Shown here in pieces: positions 57,231 to 64,000 of a DNA stretch of 64,000 bases; position 1 is the stretch's first letter, and the number at the start of each line of letters is the position of its first letter. Location of the stretch: positions 32,115,282 to 32,179,281 of the forward strand of contig OZ022258.1 in NCBI GenBank assembly GCA_963978905.1, given 5' to 3'. The position numbers were made by a program, and so were the translations under genes. Below the pieces are notes generated by a model that saw nothing but the letters and a program-made list of their open reading frames with translations, did no database searches and had not been told where the DNA came from. The DNA is from Trichostrongylus colubriformis. Taxonomy: Eukaryota > Nematoda > Chromadorea > Rhabditida > Trichostrongylidae.

Positions 57231-58130
57231 TTAGGTTGATTCATAATAAATCGGACAAATGGTAGTGATGATTTCTAGAGATCATAACTCAGTAACGAAT
57301 TAACGAAAATGGGCGCGCGAGGTACCGTTGGAATGAGTATGAAAAGCTCTTCAAAGTACCGCAAAATAATCACTCCAAAGTAAATTCATTCCGCCACAAT
57401 GCCGCACGATTTCAAGCGGTCCAGAGACCACATCCGCAACGTCATACTATTTATATCGCTATCTGGCCAGGAACCCGCGGATATCGGCAGACGTCTGATA
57501 GAAGTTCACAAGGAGCATGCCTCCGGCAGAAGTACACTGTAGCTGTAGCATTCGAAGTTTGCGTCAGGCGACTATTCCATCGAAGACGAAAACCGCGGTT
57601 GGTGGAGCGTACACGACGTAGAGTACTGGGAGCTGCTCGATGAAGGTACCACAGTATCCGCCGACGTCTACGTTCGTCAATTACGAGAATTGAAGGCCAA
57701 TGTCCAAAGTTCGCTACGGCGGTGGTCACATGTCTACTTCCAGCACGACAACGTGTCTACTTCCACAGACCGCACTTCGCAAGATCGACCAAGGCCGAGC
57801 TGCTGTCGTACAGTTGGACCGTACTTCTATACTCACCGTACTCCCCAGACCTGGCCCCTTCAGATTTCCACCTTTTCTCCCACAGCCAACGCCACCTGGA
57901 CGGCCAAGACTTCGAAACTCGCGACGAGGTCAAGGCGGCACTCGGCAACTTCTTCGAGCTCCAGCTTCCGGCCTTCTGGAGCAAGGGCATCCATGATCTG
58001 CCTATACCGTGGCAGAAGGTCATCGATAAAGATGGAGTATATTTCAAGTGAATCCCTGTTGTCGTAAAAAAAGTTGTACGACAATGATTAAAATTGGTCA
58101 ATTTGTCTGATTTATTATGAATCAACCTAA
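57231..58130 (+). mobile_element. Mariner element with intact ends and a broken transposase
   Basis: 900 bp with near-perfect inverted ends (TTAGGTTGATTCATAATAAA and complement) and TA at both sides (57229-57230, 58131-58132). The plus-strand coding region starts with MPHDFKRSRDHIRNVILF near 57400, continues with FASGDYSIEDENRG in another frame, and finishes in the frame ending at 58051 with YSPYSPDLAPSDFHLFSHSQ, IHDLPIPWQKVIDKDG and a stop. Because of at least two frameshifts and an internal shortening (full length is about 1.3 kb) it cannot make an active enzyme. Its ends could still be recognised by a related transposase. Confidence 0.88.
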
Positions 58131-58132
58131 TA

Positions 58133-60089
58133 TAAAACGCACTTCCTGCTACTGTGCGCTGAGTGGAAGTCAATAGGGACGGGAGTTCATTCATGAGCGC
58201 TAAAAAAACCATTTTCAAAGCAGTGAAATACGTTGAGTGGCCAATATTGCTTTGTATTCTCAAATCAAAACTGAGTGTTCTATTACCATCCGATACGCTG
58301 GGTCATGATCACAATCTGGCAGAGGCTTAGACCTACTACTCAGTGTTCCTGCTCGAGTGGTACTTTGGTAATAACTGCTTGTTTTTAATCTTGCTAATGA
58401 ACATAAAGCTACTCAGTTTCATACTTAGCAAACCATTTTAGTCCGTTGGTCACTGCCATGGTCATGGACTTTGCAATAGCTATCAAGGTGCGAATAATGG
58501 ATTGCAGTGGAGTCTAATTGAGTCTAACTTTTCTCATTTAGGTGGCTATTCTTCCACAGCAGAGTTATACAACGCTCAGTGGTACTTTGTGTGAAAATTT
58601 ACCACTTGACGATACAAGCTGAGATCTGGCCGAACCCTTTCAGCATTTTTTGTCAAAGCATTGCATAAGCATTGTTGAAAAGAGCTGAACGGTCGTCAAC
58701 ATAACCTCTAGCCGGTGATGCTATTGAGTGAGGCGGCATATTTGCTTTTGTCATGAGGATATTATACAGCGATAACTGGCAGTGCGCTGGGTCTCCGTAA
58801 ACGTTATTTTAAGTTTCCTGATGTCATAATTCGCAGTTTTCGATGTCAGATTCTCCTCTTTGCCTTCCGATATATCTCATAATCAGAATTAAAACCAGCC
58901 TAGCTGGAAGCAGTGGATGTCGTGGTAAATAGACCGCAGCCACAAAGGACCTACACATCCAACGCTGGATTTTGTATCCATCATGGCTCACCAGGGGAAT
59001 TCATTGTGTAAATTTTAACGAATGCGCATAGCAAAAGAAGAATAAGAATTTTCTCACTGGCGCTGCTGGTCCAAAAAACCTAGACAGCGTATTCAAGACC
59101 TGCCACGAACCACTGCCACTAGAGCACAAGAAAAACTAGTTGAAATTACATGACTTCTATGGTTTTATGTGATTTTTATGGGGGGTTCATGCGAATGGCT
59201 AACGTGATACCCAGGATCGAAAGCATAGTGGCCGTCTTTGTTTGATCGTTACGTATGGTCTTCCGATGACATGAAGGACAAACGACTATAATAATCATCC
59301 CAGGAGCTCGAAAAAGTCCGCGATAGAAGAACCTTTATAGGTTGAGATCCTACAAATTGACCCCCCCCCCCCAATAACAGGATTGTGGAAACACAGGTGA
59401 TCAGTTTATTCGAGCCCACACAAAGAGGAAGCGAGGGCCTACATTTGGAGTATTTTCGGTAGTGAAAAGTCTGAGAAAAGATGGCTACAAGAGAGACTGT
59501 AAAAATCGTGATCGCAAATGTGAAAAGAAAGCATTGAAAGTTGGGATCGAAACTTATTTCCCTTCTCCTGACGAACCTATCAGTTGAAGGATAGATATCC
59601 ACGTAATATAGGCACAGCTGACTCTACCTGTAAACATAAATATATTTCTCGTGAGTGCAACATGCCTCCAACTCACGTGTCAAGAACCTATGCGTCCACA
59701 GTAGTGAATTGAATTGTTACGATCCTGTACCTTACACAATCACAATTGTGCAGATCATTAACACGCCCGCCGTGTTACAATCTTTGCTGCCGCACATAAG
59801 GCACATATTGCCACGTCTTCCACATTTCAGAAACCTTTCAGATGGAGGTAGTTCAATAATTTACTGTGCGGGAGTTTTCCATCATCTTATTTCCCAAGTG
59901 TTCAAGCCACTTAAAAACCGCGCACGGAAACTTCATGAATCTGATTAATGAATAATAATGACAACATATACTAGATCCAGTACTTAGAAACCCAGAAGGA
60001 ACCAAAAAATCCCTTGCCCTAACGCAGAAATCGGAATTCTGGAAGAATGGCAAGTTTTTTGAATTCCCGTTGAATAACTTCTAAAGGCA
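58133..60089. other. No supported gene
   Basis: About 2 kb. The minus-strand frame 59249-59602 and the plus-strand frame 59655-59948 have no recognisable domains. A C run lies at 59360-59372. Nothing else was noticed. Confidence 0.45.
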
Positions 60090-60350
60090 CTGAGAGGGAA
60101 AAGAAGAAGGTAAGAACTGGGAGTACATGCTCTCCGAAAACATACCTTCCACTTCGGAAGATATGTGGCGAAACCCACATTGAAAAGGCACGGCTTAGAG
60201 TCTAGCAAGAACCCACAGTACGGCGTGTTATTCTGCAGTTTATAGCCGGGCGAATCGTCGGTGAGGGCAGGACAACGTTCGCGCCCGGCTGATTTAGCCT
60301 CTGCGCTCGTCTACAGTCTAACGCCAGCTAGTGACGCAGAGGGTATAGAG
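60090..60350. repeat. Dispersed repeat family B, copy 3
   Basis: Shares GGGAGTACATGCTCTCCGAA, ATATGTGGCGAAACCCACAT, ACGGCGTGTTATTCTGCAG, CGGGCGAATCGTCGG and GCTAGTGACGCAGAGGG with the copies at 22370 and 43690. It ends about 30 bp before the inferred LTR of the next element. Confidence 0.7.
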
Positions 60351-60381
60351 ACTACTCTCTATGATCCTAGATTATTTTGTA

Positions 60382-60652
60382 TGATTGTACCATATTATTA
60401 GGGTCGATTCTTTACTTATTGGTGTCCTTTTAGTGTACTTTGTACTGTGATTCATTCTGTAAGTTGAAGAAATCATATCTGGTGGCTGATCAGGAGTCAG
60501 GAATGTATACATGTAGCTTGCTCCGCCCATTATCTACTGAATATAAGCACGGCGGATTTCTGGAGATTCAGTCTTTTCCTTCTTCTTTAGTTTCTTGTAC
60601 ATAATGTAAATAAAAGTTTAATTACCCAAGTTTGAGGTACGCACCCAACACA
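60382..60652 (+). repeat. Inferred 5' LTR of the second BEL/Pao element
   Basis: The partner LTR lies outside the window, so borders are inferred. The start is placed at TGATTGTACC (60382) and the end near CACCCAACACA (60652). Inside are an AATATAAG TATA-like box near 60540, a polyadenylation-like AATAAA at about 60609, and a TGG-starting primer-site candidate 11 bp after the end (60664, TGGCAGCAACGAGTGAGC). The ordering fits an LTR; the exact ends are uncertain by tens of bases. Confidence 0.5.
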
Positions 60653-60933
60653 CAAGACCCGCGTGGCAGCAACGAGTGAGCCCCCGACGGCTTATGGTGC
60701 ATCGGCAACTCCAAGGACCACGGACCAAGGACTGAGCCGAGGATCTGGATTGGACCAGAGGATCTCTGACACAAAGGATCGAAGCGAGAATCTCCGCTGT
60801 CGAAGACGAACACGACACAAAGACGAGAATCTCTGGAAGTGAGTTCGAGCGCTCCATCAATCGCACGAGGTCCCGTCTCTGCTTAACACGTCCGTGTCGG
60901 TCGCACTACTGAACGAGATTTGACACGACTAAC

Positions 60934-63900
60934 ATGGCGATCGCTCTAACAACGCGCCAGGCAGTGCTAACGCGTGCAGTCAACCGACTAACAGCTAACT
61001 TGCAGAAGTGTGAAGACTTGGAAAAGACGGTTCTAGAACCCCCATTGGACGAAGATAGTAGAAGGGTATATGTAGCATCTAAAAGAAGGGAGCTGTGCAA
61101 GTGGAAGACCGTTTTGGAGTCAGAAGTTTCTAACGTCTCGCGTGCGCTGGAAAATTACAGTTCCACCGCTGATGACTTGGATCCGCAAACTCCGTCGCTA
61201 CCAGAAATACTCCAGAAAGTAAATGCCAATGTAGAGACAACGGCGCAACATATGGACACTGCGTATTCGGCAATCACGACGATTGAAATGCTTCTCGAAG
61301 AACTCGACAGTGTCACGAAGGAGCACAAGGACGCGGTTCCCAACAGGTCTCCCGACGTCCCACCAATGAACCTTGCACCTATCCCTATTCCGAAGTTCAG
61401 CGGACGCATTTGGGAATGGGATACGTTCTGGGGAGCCTTCGAACATTCCGTGCACTCACGACAGATGGATGATCTGTACAAACTCAATTATCTCCTGGAC
61501 GCGCTCCAAGGGGAAGCGAGGGAAACAGTGAAACAGTACCAAATCTCACGAGAAACGTATCCTCTTGTTGTAGAGCATCTGAAACGAAGGTACGGGGACA
61601 CTCAAGTGCTGGTCGATCAGATGATACAGAGGCTGCAAAGTCTACGAGCATTGAGCGACCGTCTCGAAGACCAGGAGAGGCTGTGTGAGCAACTCTCATC
61701 AATTGTTGCTCAGCTTCGGTTGAAGGGTGAAAACGTAGACAATATCTTTCTGCAGAAGCAGCTCCTCGGAAAATTCACAGAGGACGTGCAGCGACAGGTG
61801 CTACGGAAGAAGGAGCAGGATTCACCAGAAAGAAGTTGGGACACTGCCACACTGTTATCCGCGGCAAAGAACTACATTGCGATGGAACTCAAAGTTGTCA
61901 GTCGGACTAACAAAAAGAGAGAACATCACCTGTCCGAAGCACAGTCCTTCAAGGAGAAAATGAGTTCTAGCAGGGAAAGCAAAAGGACGACAGATTGGCG
62001 TAATTGCTTCTACTGCGGAAGACAAGATCATGTTCCAAGAGATTGCGATTTTGTCAGAACAAGAGAAGCACGGCTCGATATAATTCGGAAAAAGAAGCTA
62101 TGCCATAACTGTGGAGCCAAGGATCATTTGGTCAGTCAGTGCCCGAAAGGACCTTGCCGACTGTGTAAACAGCACGGGCATCACACTTCTGTGTGCCGTC
62201 AACTCTTTTCTGCACCAACGAAGCCATCGGCCGCGCAAGATGTCAAGACAGTACCTCAGCCTCAAACTCAAGGCAAAACCACTCCGAAACGCTCGAAGAC
62301 TTCGATATCGACCAAGGTGAACACCACTCTGACAGAACAAGGTCAAGTCCAGGATGTAGTTCCAAATACGGCTGTGTACGTGAATCATCACCGGAACGGA
62401 ACTAACGTTCACATCCTCGTGGGACAAGCGCAAGTTCTAAATCCGAGAAATCAAGCACTGGAAGTCGTGCACGTCATGCTTGATACGGGAGCTGATCGCT
62501 CATTCATAAGTACTCAGTTAGCCGATCACCTTGAACTGCGTGATATCAAGTCAGTGGAGCTATCCATTAGCACTTTCGGCTCGCAACAGCCACTGAAGAG
62601 AACATGTGGAGTGACGGAACTCCAAATGTGGGACGCTCAGGGCAAGGCCCACAAAGTCACGGTGACTAAAATTGACACTGTCACCGAACCAATTCTGCGC
62701 AGCAATCTCAGCCACGAGGACAAGCAGTTCCTCTGCGATCACAACATGTCGTTGTCGATCAATTCAAATGTGACGGATCTTCATCCACAAGTCCTGCTTG
62801 GATGTGCTGATCTATATTCCTTCCTAGACAAAGGACTAACGGCTGAGACATCTCTTCCTTCAGGCCTCAAACTCATCCCGTCTAAGTTGGGGTATCTCGT
62901 GTCAGGAAGAGTTTCTGATAGTGATGATGACTTCACAGAAGATCCACAAGAGGTGGTGGAATTCGGAAGTAACTCAAAGGAAGCCGAAGATGAACAGCAA
63001 TCATGGGCAGACTTCTGTATATTCGAGTCATCAGGCGTTCACGAGTTCGTCGGACCAAATACCCAAGAGCGCAAACGCGTAGAAGCGGAAGTGTGGGAAA
63101 GGTTTCAACGAACGATTGAAAAGAAAGCAGATGGATACTACGTGAGACTTCCATGGAAAGACAACGCGGCCGAGTTGCCTGACAACAAGGTGATTGCCGT
63201 GCGGAGATTGGAAGCAGCCATCGCTAAGCTCGTCAATGACCCTACGACACTGCAGCAGTATCACGAGACTATCGTGAATCAGCAGGAAAAAGGCATAATC
63301 GAAGAGGTTGACGAGAACGCACCAAACAGTGGAGCAATCGTCCACTATCTCGCACATCGAGCCGTCATCACGCCTCACAAGGAAACTACCAAGCTGAGAG
63401 TAGTTTTTGACGCTTCGGCCCATTTCAGAGGGCAGCCTTCACTCAATGACGTCCTACACCAAGGACCGGTCATCCTACCGAAGATTTGTGATATTCTGCT
63501 GAGATTTCGAACAGGCAGTATCGCGATCACAAGCGATGTCGAAAAGGCATTTCTTCAGGTACGACTTCATCAGGAAGACAGAGATGCCACTCGATTTCTC
63601 TGGCTGCGAGATATTACTCAACCAATGTCGCCTGGAAACACAGTCGTCTATAGATTTACGAGAGTGACATTTGGGTTGAATTGCTCACCGTTCCTCCTTG
63701 CAGGAACCATCAAGCATCACCTGGATGCTTATGTGACGGAATCGGAATTTGCGAGAGAAATAGCTGAAAACACGTACGTCGACAACCTAATAGTCACGAC
63801 TTCATCAATTGAAGAAGGTCTACATCTCTATAAGGAAGCTAAACACCTCTTCGAAGACCTCAATATGAACCTGCGAGAGTTCTGCTCCAACGAGGAAAGG

Positions 63901-64000
63901 CTCAGTGAGAATATCGCAGCGACAGACCTCAGTTCGAGTGTAGACCAAAAAGTACTCGGCATACCATGGCATTCGCGAGAAGATCAAATCGTCCTTACGT
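60934..64000 (+). CDS. gag-pol: BEL/Pao gag-pol polyprotein, open to the window edge
   Basis: One uninterrupted frame from ATG 60934 for 1022 codons, still open at 64000. Domains in order: a helical N-terminus; a DUF1759-type capsid core from about residue 145 (IPIPKFSGRIWEWDTFW) to about 300; three CX2CX4HX4C zinc knuckles at residues 358-371, 390-403 and 408-421; an aspartic protease with MLDTGADRSF, the catalytic Asp at 517; then the reverse transcriptase with SDVEKAFLQV, catalytic Asp at 868, and TYVDNLIV, Asp at 950. The second box reads YVDN where most polymerases have YVDD; I believe this variant recurs in nematode BEL/Pao elements but could not check. RNase H and integrase would lie beyond the window. 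The absence of any stop or frameshift suggests a young or active copy. It could supply enzymes to the broken element at 8360-14061, but similarity of their LTRs is not evident. Confidence 0.93.
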   Translation, partial: MAIALTTRQAVLTRAVNRLTANLQKCEDLEKTVLEPPLDEDSRRVYVASKRRELCKWKTVLESEVSNVSRALENYSSTADDLDPQTPSLPEILQKVNANVETTAQHMDTAYSAITTIEMLLEELDSVTKEHKDAVPNRSPDVPPMNLAPIPIPKFSGRIWEWDTFWGAFEHSVHSRQMDDLYKLNYLLDALQGEARETVKQYQISRETYPLVVEHLKRRYGDTQVLVDQMIQRLQSLRALSDRLEDQERLCEQLSSIVAQLRLKGENVDNIFLQKQLLGKFTEDVQRQVLRKKEQDSPERSWDTATLLSAAKNYIAMELKVVSRTNKKREHHLSEAQSFKEKMSSSRESKRTTDWRNCFYCGRQDHVPRDCDFVRTREARLDIIRKKKLCHNCGAKDHLVSQCPKGPCRLCKQHGHHTSVCRQLFSAPTKPSAAQDVKTVPQPQTQGKTTPKRSKTSISTKVNTTLTEQGQVQDVVPNTAVYVNHHRNGTNVHILVGQAQVLNPRNQALEVVHVMLDTGADRSFISTQLADHLELRDIKSVELSISTFGSQQPLKRTCGVTELQMWDAQGKAHKVTVTKIDTVTEPILRSNLSHEDKQFLCDHNMSLSINSNVTDLHPQVLLGCADLYSFLDKGLTAETSLPSGLKLIPSKLGYLVSGRVSDSDDDFTEDPQEVVEFGSNSKEAEDEQQSWADFCIFESSGVHEFVGPNTQERKRVEAEVWERFQRTIEKKADGYYVRLPWKDNAAELPDNKVIAVRRLEAAIAKLVNDPTTLQQYHETIVNQQEKGIIEEVDENAPNSGAIVHYLAHRAVITPHKETTKLRVVFDASAHFRGQPSLNDVLHQGPVILPKICDILLRFRTGSIAITSDVEKAFLQVRLHQEDRDATRFLWLRDITQPMSPGNTVVYRFTRVTFGLNCSPFLLAGTIKHHLDAYVTESEFAREIAENTYVDNLIVTTSSIEEGLHLYKEAKHLFEDLNMNLREFCSNEERLSENIAATDLSSSVDQKVLGIPWHSREDQIVLT

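Overview
The window reads as nuclear DNA of a nematode, most likely a clade V strongylid such as a hookworm. That is an inference from gene structure and repeat content: genes are cut into many small exons by mostly short introns, AG acceptors sit just upstream of start codons as expected for spliced-leader trans-splicing, and mariner, BEL/Pao, CR1-like and tandem-repeat-bearing elements are abundant. There is nothing bacterial: no operons, no ribosome binding sites, no CRISPR array.

Four host genes can be assembled by splicing. (1) A complete 13-exon ornithine decarboxylase on the minus strand (20025-23407, 430 codons), with every catalytic motif present. (2) A complete 5-exon REEP5/YOP1-type ER membrane-shaping protein on the minus strand (31011-34636, 183 aa). 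(3) A 6-exon secreted protein on the plus strand (49432-54332, 208 aa), most like the nitrobindin/THAP4 C-terminal beta-barrel family (DUF1794). (4) A less certain 3-exon, 112-residue membrane protein on the minus strand (24932-25437). No pathway links these genes.

Most of the rest is mobile or repeated DNA. From 0 to 7 kb there are four mariner derivatives, one a palindrome of two 3' ends, and then a segment (3285-7020) that is a direct duplicate of 29436-32310 and carries an extra copy of the last two REEP exons. From 8.36 to 14.06 kb lies a BEL/Pao LTR retrotransposon with two 693-bp LTRs, a 5-bp target-site duplication, a broken gag and no recognisable pol. From 14.4 to 18.7 kb and from 37.5 to 43.5 kb lie composite repeats built from hairpin MITEs, a semi-unique module, ~146-bp tandem units and a CA-rich terminal module, with a 626-bp foldback element nested in one MITE. 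A degenerate CR1-like LINE lies at about 45.5-48.8 kb, and a separate reverse transcriptase fragment lies at 55.83-56.69 kb. A mariner with intact ends lies at 57.2-58.1 kb. The window ends inside a second BEL/Pao element whose gag-pol frame is open for 1022 codons from 60934.

Long stretches with nothing supportable are marked as such. Exon borders were chosen by hand from GT/AG sites, reading phase and family similarity. No alignment or database search was run.
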